Part shown: positions 42,694 through 52,925 of the stretch, piece by piece
How the letters are laid out: the number at the start of each line of letters is the position of its first letter
How positions within the stretch are numbered: the stretch's first letter is position 1
From: Clostridium sp.
Lineage (GTDB): Bacteria > Bacillota_I > Bacilli_A > Acholeplasmatales > Anaeroplasmataceae
Assembly: GCA_022010015.1 (NCBI GenBank)
Contig: CP091735.1
Coordinates: 558,001 to 622,000, forward strand
Reading direction: 5' to 3'
DNA: 64,000 nt
Notes under the pieces: generated by a model
Database searches by the model: none
What the model was told of the DNA's origin: nothing
What the model saw: the letters and a program-made list of their open reading frames with translations, nothing else
Program-made: the position numbers and the translations under genes

Positions 42694-43678
42694 TTATAAT
42701 AATTCTCTTTTACTCTTATCATAGCTATATGTGAATAAACCAGATAATGGCTCATCACCTAATATACGTAAAATACCATGTCCTAATAAAGAACCTACTG
42801 ATAAAACCTTAATTTTATCAATCTTCTTTTCCTCAGGAAGAAGAATAGTATTAGTAATTACAACCTCTTTAAGGGCAGAATTCTTAATTCTTTCAATAGC
42901 AGGTCCTGATAATACACCATGTGTACAACATGCATATACAGCAGTTGCTCCTGCCTTAATTAAAGCTTCAGCACCAATAGTTAGAGTACCAGCAGTATCA
43001 ACCATATCATCAACAACAATACATACTCTATCCTTAACCTCACCAATAATGTTCATAACCTCAGCTTTATTTGGTTCAGGACGACGTTTATCAATAATGG
43101 CAATAGGTGCCTCTAATACCTTAGCAAATTCTCTAGCACGTGTAACTCCACCATGATCTGGTGAAACAACTGTAACATTTTCTAAATGCTTGTCTAAGAA
43201 ATAATTAACTAAAATTGGCAATCCCATAAAATTATCAAATGGGATATTAAAGAATCCTTGAATTTGAGCTGCATGAATATCCATACAAATAACTCTATCT
43301 GCACCAGCAGTTTGTAATAAATCAGCAACTAATTTAGCAGAAATTGGTTGACGACTCTTAGCCTTACGATCCTGACGGCTATAGCCATAATAAGGAATAA
43401 CTAAATTAATAGTTTTTAGCTGATGCTCTTTTTAATGCATCACACATAATTAATAATTCCATTAAATTATCATTTACTGGAGCTGATGTTGGTTGAATAA
43501 CGAAAACATGATGTCCTCTTACTGTTTCATTAATGCTAACATTAATTTCTCCATCTGCAAAATGTGAAACCTGACAATCCGCAAGCTGAACACCAATAGC
43601 GCTTGCAATTTCTTCTGCTAAAGGACGATTAGATCCTAATGCAAATAATTTTACCTTCTTACCCTCTAAAATAGACAT
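42694..43678 (-). CDS. prs: Ribose-phosphate pyrophosphokinase
   Basis: Makes PRPP from ribose 5-phosphate and ATP for nucleotide, His and Trp synthesis. Motifs: [12 protein letters not shown], the ATP loop [40 protein letters not shown], and the PRPP loop [20 protein letters not shown]. About 326 residues. One break at about 43418 ([17 protein letters not shown] expected). Start follows AGGAG. Its place next to pth is the same as in many Bacillota. Confidence 0.96.
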
Positions 43679-43813
43679 GATAAAAAGTGACTCCTTTATT
43701 CTTTTTTATAATCATTTAAATATATTATAACAAAAATTCTTACTTTTTTTAAAAATACTACTATCATTTAAGAAAACGTTTTTAATAACAAAATGTAACA
43801 TTTTATTTATAAA

Positions 43814-44644
43814 TTACATAACACTACATAAAATGTTAGTTTTAAAGGTTCTAACATTTTCTATTTTAATATCCGCATTGCCTAAAATGAATCTTGTTGG
43901 TCCGCTTCCACTTTGAAAGCTAATATACCCTAAAGCTTTTTATTATTTCTTTACTTTTTTTAAAAAGCTTATCCTCTAATTTTAATGATACATCCTCTAA
44001 ATCATTAAATATTCCTTCATTAATTAAAGGAATATTATTCTCAGTTAAGCCCTTTATAATTTTTTTATAATTATTATCTTTGTTTATACCTAAACATTGA
44101 TAATTTTTTTATAAACTTCCTTTGTACTCAAACCAAAGTCATAAAATAATAAGGTAATAGGTATAGGCTTATAGCTAAGACCATTTAAAACCTTAACAAT
44201 TTCACCACGTCCTTCACATATGCTTGGTCTTTGATAAACACAGTATGGCATATCAGATCCTAATATACTACTAATGGTAGCAAGCTCCTCCAAAGGTCTA
44301 TTTAAACCAAAAATTTTATTTAAGCCTCTTAGACAGGCAGAAGCATCACTGCTTCCACCAGCCATCCCAGAGGCAAGAGGAATATTCTTCTTAAGCTTAA
44401 TTCTTATTCCTTTATCATTGATATTATATTTGTCAAAAAAAGAGCTTGGCGGCCTTATAAACAAAATTATCATTGATATCAATATTAGATTCTAATTCAA
44501 TACCACTTGGTATTTCAATAAATTCTAGTTCATCATATAAATCAATAGGAACCATCAATGTTTTAACATTATGAAAGCCATCAGGTCTTTTTATTTCCTA
44601 CCTCTAAGGCTAAATTAATTTTTAGCATAAGCTCTTTCAATCAT
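43814..44644 (-). CDS. ispE: 4-diphosphocytidyl-2-C-methyl-D-erythritol kinase
   Basis: GHMP kinase of the MEP isoprenoid pathway. It begins MIERAYAKINLALEVGNKKR once a 5-base run at 44620 is read as 4. The ATP loop reads IPLASGMAGGSSDASA; the C-terminal GHMP motif reads SFQSGSGPTRF. About 275 residues, normal. Breaks at 44597, 44437, 44105, 44060, 43955 and 43945. It sits between yabG and prs, as in Bacillus. Confidence 0.92.
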
Positions 44645-44658
44645 AAATATAATTCTCC

Positions 44659-45433
44659 TTATATAACTACTCGCATTTTTGCCATAGGAATCAATTCCTC
44701 CAACAACCTTATTGGCACTTTTTGGATAATTTTTTTAAATTTATCTAAGCTAATAAGATTGGTAATTCTTGTTGTTGCGGCAATATAAGCAACGATTGCT
44801 GGATCATAAGCATCAATATTATCTCTATTAACACTTGAAGCAAAAATTGGCTCCACTAGCAATTAAAGCTTCAAAGTTAGAGCCACACGCCCCAGCATAA
44901 ATAAAAATATCATCTAAAGAAAACTGCTCTCTAACCTTTTTTATTGTTTTTATATAATCAGAGGTATGAGAATAATTATCTAAATCATCTAAGCCCTTAC
45001 GATTATACGAATCATGACCAGTAATTACAATTACATCTGGTCTTATTTTTTTAAAAACCAAATCATTTATATTATCAGCCATTTGTTCTTCCTTATAACA
45101 TACACCATAAGCATAAATGTTATTATCCTTATAAAATTGCAGACATTTTTCTTAAATAACTAACATCACTATCTAAATGAAGTACCTTACCATTAACCTC
45201 TCTTGAATCTCTTTTTAATACTTGAAACAATATTATTATAATAGCTATATTCTTCATCCTCTGCACGTAATAATATTTCGTCATCAATTACCTCTAAATC
45301 TTCTAATTTAGCATCAGCAATAAGTCTAACATATATTCCAACTAAGGTAGCAATATCGTTTCTTATATCGTATATTCTAAAAATGATATCTTTATTATGA
45401 GAAATTCGTACAACACAATCTCCTATTTTTCAT
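44659..45433 (-). CDS. yabG: Sporulation-specific coat protease YabG
   Basis: Cysteine protease that processes spore coat proteins. Recognised by KVLHLDSDVSYLRK, RPDVIVITGHDSYNRKGLDD, DDIFIYAGACGSNFEALIAS (Cys and His of the active site) and GANFASSVNRDNIDAYDP. The N-terminal beta domain begins MKIGDCVVRIS, seen after one 5-base run is read as 4. Restored length about 256 residues, close to the family. Breaks at 45421, 45205-45215, 45150, 45050, 44855 and 44730. Position ahead of ispE is the same as in Bacillus subtilis. Confidence 0.92.
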
Positions 45434-45583
45434 TATACCACCAAATTATTTTTATGAGCCAGTTTTTTTCATTCTCTAGACAAGTATAATAATTACCTAA
45501 TTTTTTTAACTAAAAAAATATAACACAATTAAAAAAATTGTGGTATAATGTAGATGATAAAAAAACGAAAGGATTTTTGTAAA

Positions 45584-46158
45584 ATGAAGGAAATTATTAT
45601 TGAAACAAGTGCTAGACACGTACATGTTACTCAAGAAGTATTAGAAAAAAATTATTTGGTGAAGGAGCTCAATTAGAGGTTAAGAAAATGTTATCTCAAC
45701 CAGGACAATTTGCTTCTAATCAAAAGGTTGAGGTTGTTGGTCCAAAGGGAAGCTTAAAGTGTTCAATTTTAGGACCTTGTCGTGATCATAATCAGGTTGA
45801 GGTTTCTTTAACTGAGGCTAGAACATTAGGTGTTGTCGCTCCAGTAAGAGAATCAGGAGATATTAAAGGTTCTGCACCTTGTAAGCTAGTTGGTCCAGCT
45901 GGCGAAGTTGAGCTTGCTGAGGGTGTTATTGCTGCAAAGCGTCACATTCATATGACTCCAGAGGATGCTAAAGAGTTTGGTGTTGAGAATGGTCAAATCG
46001 TTGAAGTTAAGGTTTTAAATGAAACTGGTAGAAACCTAACATTTGGTGATACAGTTGTTCGTGTATCTCCAAAATATGCTTTAGCAATGCATGTTGATAC
46101 AGATGAGGCTAATGCTGGCTTATTATCTGGAACAGTTACTGGTGTAATTGTTAAGTAA
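45584..46158 (+). CDS. pduL: PduL-type phosphate acyltransferase
   Basis: Interconverts acyl-CoA and acyl phosphate (acetyl or propanoyl) using two zinc ions. His ligands are seen in TSARHVHVT (near the N-terminus) and AAKRHIHMTPEDA (residue about 125); the repeated beta barrels follow (LVGPAGEVELAEGVI). About 191 residues. No compartment-targeting peptide and no microcompartment genes nearby, so it is probably the housekeeping enzyme of acetate formation. Break at 45648-45653. A TATAAT box (45543) and terminator (46180-46217) make it monocistronic. Confidence 0.93.
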
Positions 46159-46179
46159 TTAAATACACTATAAAAAGAA

Positions 46180-46217
46180 AACAGGCTTACTCATTTTTAG
46201 AATAAACCTGTTTTTTT
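46180..46217 (+). terminator. Terminator after pduL
   Basis: Stem AACAGGcTTA with AATAAACCTGTT (46179-46212) and a T run. It can also serve the exchanger gene that ends at 46239 on the other strand. Confidence 0.75.
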
Positions 46218-46238
46218 CTATTCTTTTTTTCTTCCTTA

Positions 46239-47368
46239 TTAAGGCAAAAAAATCACTACTAGAATAAATGAAATAGCATATAAACTAAATAATACTATCA
46301 TATAGATATTAGAATTAGCTTGATTAACTGTTCTTAAAATTAAATAACCTAAATAAATTAAATATAAAATTAAAAGCGTTAAACCACCAATTTTATTTAT
46401 TTTACCAATTAAAGCAAAAATAAATACAACCAAGGTAGCAGCAAGCATAATAACCATATCAATCCAAATTTGATTACCAACAGTAAGTGGATTTACAGCG
46501 GCAGCAATACCAATTACAAATAAAATATTAAATATATTAGATCCAATTACATTGCCAAGAGCAATTTCATTTTCACCCTTTTTTTAGCAGCAACTACTGA
46601 GGTAACAAGCTCTGGAAGAGAGGTACCAACAGCCACAATAGTAAGACCAACTAAAAGATTCAACTAAATCTTTATTTAAAGAAGCTAAATCGCCAATACC
46701 ATAAGCAATATTTTTCGAACCAAAAACAACAGCTTCTCCACCTAAGACAATTCCAATTGCTCCAAGGATTATATAAAGAATTGACTTTGATATTTTTCAT
46801 TTCCTTTATTTCTTCATCAGTATTATTTTTCATCAACTAACCCTTTCTTTATTTGCTTTTTTTAGCATCATAAACTAAATACCAAACATAAAGAATAATA
46901 CCAATAACTAAAATAATACCTTCTATTCTTAATATCGCAAAGGTTTTAACACCATTAACATTTAAACCAAACAAAAGCGTAAATATTGTAAATACCACGG
47001 AAACTAAAAATTAAAATAGGATATTCCTTTTTACAAACACTTCTTTTAATAACAATAGGTGTAAATACCGCACTAAAGCCTAAAACAATTAATAAATTAC
47101 AAGTATTTGAGCCTACAATATTTCCCATTGCCACATTAGCATTACCACCCTTAATTAAACAGGTAATTGAATCACTAACTGATACCGCAAGCTCAGGACA
47201 GCTTGTACCAAAGGCTACGACAGTAAGTCCAATAATCATTGGTGATATTTTCATCTTTCTAGCAATTGATGCCGAACCACCAACAAAAATATCAGAACAC
47301 TTTACTAATAAAAAAATACCAACAACTAATAAAACTAAACATAAAATCCAGCTATACCATAAGCTCAT
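46239..47368 (-). CDS. Cation/Ca2+ exchanger (CaCA family, YrbG-like)
   Basis: Ten or eleven helices in two inverted halves. The first alpha repeat reads VVAFGTSCPELAVSVSDSI and GNANVAMGNIVGSNTCN; the second, partly broken, reads TIVAVGTSLPELVTS-like with ALGNVIGSNIFN. These Glu and Asn residues bind the exchanged ion. About 370 residues. Breaks at about 47018, 46865, 46830, 46790, 46665 and 46578. Could move Na+/Ca2+ or K+-dependent; the ion cannot be told from sequence. Directly downstream of rsmA. Confidence 0.85.
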
Positions 47369-47391
47369 ATTTAAATCTAAAAAAACATCTT

Positions 47392-48213
47392 CTATACTTC
47401 CATTTCTAATAATATATCACTAAGTCTTGCAAACTCCTCAATACTTAAGGCTTCACTTCTTATTGCCTTATCTAAATTCATTTTCTCTAAGGCTAAAAGA
47501 GTTTTTTTCCTTAGGTATATTCATTTGCATCAAGTTATTAATTAAGGTTTTTTTCTTCTGTGAGCAAAAAGCATCCTTTAATAAGCTTTTAAAAAAAGAA
47601 ATCCTCATTCTTAACAATTACACGAGGCTTATCATATAAATCTAAAACTACAACAGCACTATCAACATTTGGTGCAGGAATAAACACCGTTCTTGGTACA
47701 TCTAAAGCCTTGGTTGCCATAGCCTTATAAGCAATAAGAATCGATAAAGCATTATAATCTTTAACATTAGGCTTACTAGTAATACGCATAGCTACCTCAT
47801 ATTGCATCATCATTGTATATTTTTTTATTCTATTAGTCTCCTCGAGTAGCTTTAAGATAATAGGCGTTGTAATATAATAAGGTAAGTTAGCTACTAAAAA
47901 AACAGGCTTATCATCAAAATATGTGACAATATCTTCATTAACATTAGCCTTTAAAATATCCTTATGAAGAATTTGATAATTATCATATTCTAAATTCTTT
48001 TCAAGTAAATCTATCATATCCTGATCTATTTCATAGCACAAAACCTTATTAGCTTTTTTTGGCAAAGATATTCTGTCAAGGAACCAAGACCTGGCCCAAT
48101 TTCAATAACATTAACATTAGAATTAATTTCAGATACCTCAACAATTCTTTTGCAAAATATTTTTGATCAACTAAGAAATTTTTGACCAAATTTCTTTTTT
48201 GCAAACAATTCAT
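47392..48213 (-). CDS. rsmA: 16S rRNA dimethyladenosine methyltransferase
   Basis: Dimethylates two adenines in helix 45 of 16S rRNA. Begins [18 protein letters not shown]; the SAM-binding motif [14 protein letters not shown] is restored at about 48085-48130; the catalytic [11 protein letters not shown] is intact, and [13 protein letters not shown] follows. About 270 residues. Breaks at 48178, 48145, 48060, 47595, 47545 and 47505. Precedes the exchanger by 23 bases. In Bacillus it lies directly ahead of yabG; here pduL and the exchanger are inserted between. Confidence 0.93.
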
Positions 48214-48230
48214 TCTCTTTCAGTATCCTA

Positions 48231-49504
48231 TTAATATTTTTGTATGCTTCCTATATTTTTTTCATTATTAATCCTCATGATAAAAAAATTCTTGTGCTTT
48301 TTTATTGATGTTTGAATTAAGCCCTTAATAATAGGTGAATATTCCTCCAAAGGCATTGCTTCACCATTTGGTAATAAAATTGTGATTTCATTTATATCTA
48401 AGGGAAGTGATGAATTAGTTTCCAAATAAGCACTAATTGTGATAGAAATCTCATAATAATAGTAACGAGAATTTTTCTTTATTTTTTTGTATTTTTTTCT
48501 TCAATTTTTAAGAAGCTCAGCCTGATCCTGATCCTTATTAATATCAATATATTTAAAAAGATGTCTATTCATAAAATCAATACTTAATTCCTTTAAAATA
48601 GGATCAGAAGATGCAGTTAACTGCTTAATGAAGCCATTAACATAGGCATCATCCAAATTAACATATTCTCTTATATCAATATCATCACTAATTGCATTTA
48701 AAAAAATGATGAAACTGAAGCATCAACATATATGCCATTCTCAGTTAAATCCTTAATTCTTTTTATAAATACTCTCTAAAAATAACCTCATATGCTCTAA
48801 CAACAGGATGAAAAATAAACCTGCCAATACATATGATATCTACTCATTATATATGATTCAACAGAATGAACTCCACTAGCTCTTACATATACCTTATTAT
48901 CCTTAATAAGCATACATCTTAATAATCTTTCCTTGTCGATTACACCATAGGCTGCTCCTGTAAAATAAGCATCTCTTGATAAATAATCCATTCTATCAAC
49001 ATCTAGCTGAGATGATACTAAGGATTCGATAACTGTAAACTTACCCTTATGAAGAATAATTGAAGCAATATCAGAGGCAAGAGCTTCATTCTCTTCATTT
49101 AATATCATATTAACCTCGCTATATTTTGATAATATTAGTCTAGCCGTCATTTCCTCATGTGATACCTTCATAACTGTTTCAAAAGCATGAGAATAAGGTC
49201 CATGACCAATATCATGAAGTAAAGCCGAGCATAAAAATAAGATTTTTTCATATTCTGATAAATTTTCAGCACCACTTACATTTTCCAAAACTAAATTTGC
49301 CATTTGATAAGCACCAAGGCTATGAGTAAATCTTGAATGCTCAGCAGTTTGGAACACCATACTAACACCACTTAGCTGGCGAATTCTTCTTAATCTTTGA
49401 ACCTCTTTAGTATCAATAAGCTTGGCAATAAGCTTATATTCAACCCTTATATATCCATATAGAGGATCCCTAAAAACCTTGCATCTAGGCAATTTTTCGA
49501 ACAT
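48231..49504 (-). CDS. HD-domain phosphohydrolase (YwfO-like)
   Basis: Metal-dependent phosphohydrolase of the SAMHD1-like bacterial group. Starts VFRDPLYGYIRVEYKLI; HD residues are HSRFTHSLG, LLHDIGHGPYSHAFE and DVDRMDYLSRDAYFTGAAYG. The C-terminal half (VVRAYEVIFR, NLDDAYVNGFIKQLTASSDP, LPLDINEITILLPNGE) is that of YwfO, which removes phosphates from nucleotides. Restored length about 423 residues. Breaks at 48812, 48778, 48700, 48498 and 48285. Start at 49504. Confidence 0.9.
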
Positions 49505-49515
49505 AAAATCACATC

Positions 49516-50030
49516 CTATTTTTGAATTATATCTAAATAATAAGCCATTAATTTATATGATGCATTATCATATAGCTCATCGTCTTTTGTAACAAAGTTT
49601 GCCATTCCTTTATTATAAATACCATCAATAAAAGCCCATAATCTTGGTGATGCATCAGGTGAATTATCATTATCAAAGCCAACCCTTGCCTGTAAGGTTT
49701 GTACTCTTTTTTCATCACCATTAGCATCTAATATTTTAGAACGTAAATAATAAATTTTTTCAATACCAAGCTTCTTTGCATTTTTATCAAAAAGCCAACA
49801 TTCATTAAGCAATTAATACATTCCTTTTTGACCATAATAAACAATAAAGCTATCTTTGTTCTCCAATTTATTATAAAAAAATCATCTATACTAATTTCTT
49901 CATAAACATTATCAGCCGCTAAATCATAAGCATCCTTATATTCAGAATAAAAAGCTTTTTTTACAACTAGCTAATGATAATATCATAATAAAAAAATTGT
50001 CATTAAAAAAAATAATCTTTTTTTATTCAC
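49516..50030 (-). CDS. Small lipoprotein, unknown function
   Basis: Starts with GTG at 50030 after GAGG; the signal sequence MNKKRLFFLMTIFLL leads to a probable lipobox SLASC once a run near 49975 is corrected. A soluble domain follows: AFYSEYKDAYDLAADNVYEE, DDFIINKLENKDSFIVYYGQ, CWLFDKNAKKLGIEKIYYLR, then ASPRLWAFIDGIYNKG. The part DSFIVYYGQKG suggests a thioredoxin-like strand, but no Cys pair is present. About 170 residues. Precedes the HD gene by 11 bases. Confidence 0.6.
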
Positions 50031-50137
50031 TTTTATATTCCTCACTATCTTATAATCTTATCATATATATAAATTATAGTCAATTCAAGTAATAATTTTT
50101 TTATCATAATTTAATATCATTAAATAGAGGTGATTGT

Positions 50138-50564
50138 ATGGCAGTTGTTTCCTATAATGAAAAGGAGGTTGCACTTCTTGCAAGATTAATGCGAGCTGAA
50201 GCTGAAGGCGAAGGTCAAAAGGGAATGTTACTAGTAGGCAATGTAGGTATTAATCGTGTAAGGGCAAATTGCCTAGATTTCAAAAAGATAAATACTATAG
50301 AAAAAATGGTTTTTCAAAATCCTGGTGGCTTTGAAGCAACTCATAAGGGCTATTTCTATCAAGCGGCAAGAGAAATAGATAAAAAAAGCTAGCCAAAAAG
50401 AGTAATAAATGGTGAAAGAGTAGCTCCCGCCACTAAAGCCCTCTGGTTTTATAATCCCAAAGGTGAACAATGTAGAGCTAAATGGTGGGACCAATGGAAT
50501 TCAGGAAAATATAAAAAAACCACTGCTTTTTACGCTCCCCTAGATAGTGAAAAATTGTTATTAA
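50138..50564 (+). CDS. cwlJ: Spore cortex-lytic hydrolase, CwlJ/SleB type
   Basis: Hydrolase_2 domain: EVALLARLMRAEAEGEGQKG with the catalytic Glu, LLVGNVGINRV, and the end ATKALWFYNPKGEQCRAKWW. About 141 residues without signal peptide or repeats, as CwlJ and unlike SleB. CwlJ breaks down cortex peptidoglycan during germination. The adjacent gerQ, required for CwlJ function in Bacillus, supports the assignment. Breaks at 50381-50387 and a 5-base run at 50550 (ending DSENCY expected). Start follows GAGGTGATT. Confidence 0.88.
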
Positions 50565-50577
50565 TAAGGAGATTATT

Positions 50578-50931
50578 ATGAATTATTATCCGTATCCACC
50601 ACTTTATGGCTGTATGATGCCACAGCCTTATTATCAAAACGCATCTAATTATCCCGATCAAAGTGTTGACACCAATGAACAAAGCTATATCGAAAACATC
50701 CTACGCTTAAATCTTGGTAAAACTGTTTCTGTTTATATGAATTTTGAAAATTCACAATGGGGATCAAAAATATTCAAAGGTAAGCTTGAAGCTGCAGGCA
50801 AAGATCATATCATTATAAGTGATCCAACAAACAATATGCGTTACATTCTACTTACTATTTATTTAAATTATGTAACCTTTGATGAGGAAATTAATTATTA
50901 TTATCCCTACCAGTCAAAGAAAAACGATTAA
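50578..50931 (+). CDS. gerQ: Spore coat protein GerQ
   Basis: Coat protein cross-linked by transglutaminase and needed to hold CwlJ in the spore. Tyr/Pro-rich N-terminus (MNYYPYPPLYGCMMPQPYYQ), then the conserved domain SYIENILRLNLGKTVSVYMN, GKLEAAGKDHIIISDP and LNYVTFDEEINYYYPY. 117 residues, no break. 14 bases after cwlJ behind AAGGAG. The pair makes spore formation in this organism very likely. Confidence 0.95.
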   Translation: MNYYPYPPLYGCMMPQPYYQNASNYPDQSVDTNEQSYIENILRLNLGKTVSVYMNFENSQWGSKIFKGKLEAAGKDHIIISDPTNNMRYILLTIYLNYVTFDEEINYYYPYQSKKND

Positions 50932-50949
50932 TCCTCCAAACATTTAATA

Positions 50950-50984
50950 AAAAGACCATTAGGTACAAATCTAATGGTCTTTTA
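50950..50984 (+). terminator. Terminator after cwlJ-gerQ
   Basis: Stem AAAGACCATTAG (50950-50961) with CTAATGGTCTTT (50971-50982) and T tail. Confidence 0.85.
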
Positions 50985-51009
50985 CTATATTATCTTTACT
51001 TAAAATTTA

Positions 51010-51395
51010 GAAATTTTGTCATGCTTGTCTAGTCTTATTTAAAAAAATAAGGTTAGCTCCACCATAACTATCAGGATTATTTTTTTCACAGGAATCACTT
51101 TCCCAATTACACACAAGACAAATGTCATAATTATCATTACAGTACTGTTATTACCTATATTGGTATTTTCTAAATATTCCATCCCTATTTAGCCATAGCA
51201 ACCAATATGCTACATAATATCTACTCTTACAATAATACATTCCTGATTCATTATCATAATAATAGCCCTTATATCTAAATGGATTTAAATTACCTAAGCT
51301 TAAGTCTCCACTTATTTGTTTTTATGTTACCATAGCTATCATACTTATATGATACCATATGCTTACCACTATTATCAACTATTCATAAAATATTT
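51010..51395 (-). pseudogene. RHS core remnant with short decayed tip
   Basis: 51150-51395 match the last 80 codons of the RHS core (NPFRYKGYYYDNESGMYYCK, KSRYYVAYW) with more base changes than the other copies. Behind GNINNST the tip is a short stretch whose best frame contains CLVCNWESDSCEKNNPDSYG and stops at about 51015. No immunity gene follows; the gerQ terminator lies next. A degraded end cassette. Confidence 0.75.
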
Positions 51396-51413
51396 TATAA
51401 GCAATAGTTAAAA

Positions 51414-51442
51414 GGACATAACATCAAATTGATATTATGTCC
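51414..51442. repeat. Cassette-end hairpin, copy 3
   Basis: Same 29-base palindrome as at 30508. It lies 5 bases after the inferred immunity stop at 51447 on the minus strand. The 20 bases on its other side (ATTTTATAAGCAATAG) equal those next to copy 2. Confidence 0.85.
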
Positions 51443-51446
51443 AATT

Positions 51447-51973
51447 TTATAAAAACAAATTAATTAAATTTTTAACTATTTTTCACATTTTTTTCATTTT
51501 AAAAAAATGGCTGTTTTTTTGTATATATAGTATCTACTCTAGCAGATAATAATATGTTATATAATTCTTTAAAATCATATTCAAAATAGATTGTTTCTTT
51601 AGACGTTAATGTCTTATTTAAATTTCTAGCATTATAAATATCTGGAAAGATTTTTACAAAAAGTAAATTGTATTCTTATTTATAAATACAAATTTTTATT
51701 TCATTAATATATATATATGACGAAATTCTTTTTTTGTAGTAAGAAATTATTCTATCATTGGAAATAATTACCCTTGACAATAATCTCTTTTTAATAATTA
51801 AAAAGTAAAATGTTTAAAAAAATCAAATATAAAAAGTCCTAAAACTATTCCAATTATATACTGGCTCTTTCCATTTTTTTACATATAAAGCAACATTTAA
51901 AAAAATATAAACATCAGCATTGTGAAATTAATAATAAATTCATAATAATAAAATTTCCAACTATTTTTTTCAT
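51447..51973 (-). CDS. Candidate immunity protein of tip 2
   Basis: Restored product of about 170 residues: MKNSWKFYYYEFIINFTMLM, two membrane helices (NFTMLMFIFF..., YIIGIVLGLFIFDFF) and a beta-rich soluble part (VNFLVMIE-like, RHIYILMK). The start at 51973 lies 3 bases past the tip stop (TAAGATATG), once the 7-base A run is read as 5. The two-helix-then-soluble arrangement is shared with the candidates at 31191 and 52926. No family recognised; heavily broken. Confidence 0.5.
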
Positions 51974-51976
51974 ATC

Positions 51977-52897
51977 TTATCCCCATTGAAATAATTTTTT
52001 CGCTTTTCTTACAAAATCAAAAAAATATGCGCCTTGATTCGAAATATAATTGTAAAAAGCCTGATCTAGCAACAGAATTATCTAAATATCCTGCACTAGC
52101 TCCACCAACTGCACTTATTAACAATCCACCAATTGATATATTTTTTTAAATTTCCATCCATATAAGCAGTTTGCCAAAGATAAGTTCCTAAAGATCCTAC
52201 ACAATTTGCAGCCATATGATATCCAACATTTATAGAATGATTAGATGAAAAAGAAACTTGATTAATGCCACCTGAGAATGCGCCTAAAATAGAACCAAAC
52301 ATAAATGATGAACTAGAACTTGTTCAAGACCTCCACCAGTTGCTGCAGTCATAACTCCTGAAGCTAACATTGATGTTATCCCTCCCACTTTAGCACCAGC
52401 AAATGCACTTCCAGCAACTGTAGCGGCCAATCCTGAAGCTCCAGAGCCAATTGCAGTTCCCGTGAAACCAGCACCAAATGCTGCTCCTACTCCAACTCCA
52501 GCAATTCCAGCGGTAACAACTGTTGCAACTGCTAATGCTGCAATTATAGCTCCACCAATTATGAAATTTTTTTAGCCCATTTAGGCATATTTCCCTTATC
52601 ATCAATCATCATTATAGGATTGTTATTACAATAACTAAATAGATTGATATTACCTATATTGGTATTATCTAAATATTCTATTCTATCCATATTTAGCCAT
52701 CTGCGCCAATATGCTACATAATATCTACTCTTACAATAATACATTCCTGATTCATTATCATAATAATAGCCCTTATATCTAAATGGATTTAATTTGCCTA
52801 AGCTTAAGTCTCCACTTATTTGTTTTATGTTACCATAGCTATCATACTTATATGATACCATAAGCTTACCATCATTATCAACAATTAAAAAGGACAT
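51977..52897 (-). CDS. Orphan RHS core end with tip 2
   Basis: Starts with an ATG that lies inside hairpin copy 4 and then has the last 97 core residues (VSYKYDSYGNIKQISGDLSL to MMIDDKGN), in frame. Tip 2 follows: MPKWAKKFIIGGAIIAALAV, a long Gly/Ala-rich hydrophobic stretch, GSILGAFSGGINQVSFSSNH, YLWQTAYMDGNLK and the end VRKAKKLFQWG. No known toxin domain recognised. It has no N-terminal shell or ribosome site of note, so it is a probable silent donor cassette. Breaks at 52570, 52320 and 52140-52146. Confidence 0.7.
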
Positions 52898-52920
52898 AAC
52901 ATCAAATTGATATTATGTCC
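52892..52920. repeat. Cassette-end hairpin, copy 4
   Basis: Same 29-base palindrome as at 30508. It ends the immunity gene 52926-53490 and joins without a spacer to the orphan core of tip 2. Confidence 0.85.
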
Positions 52921-52925
52921 TATTT

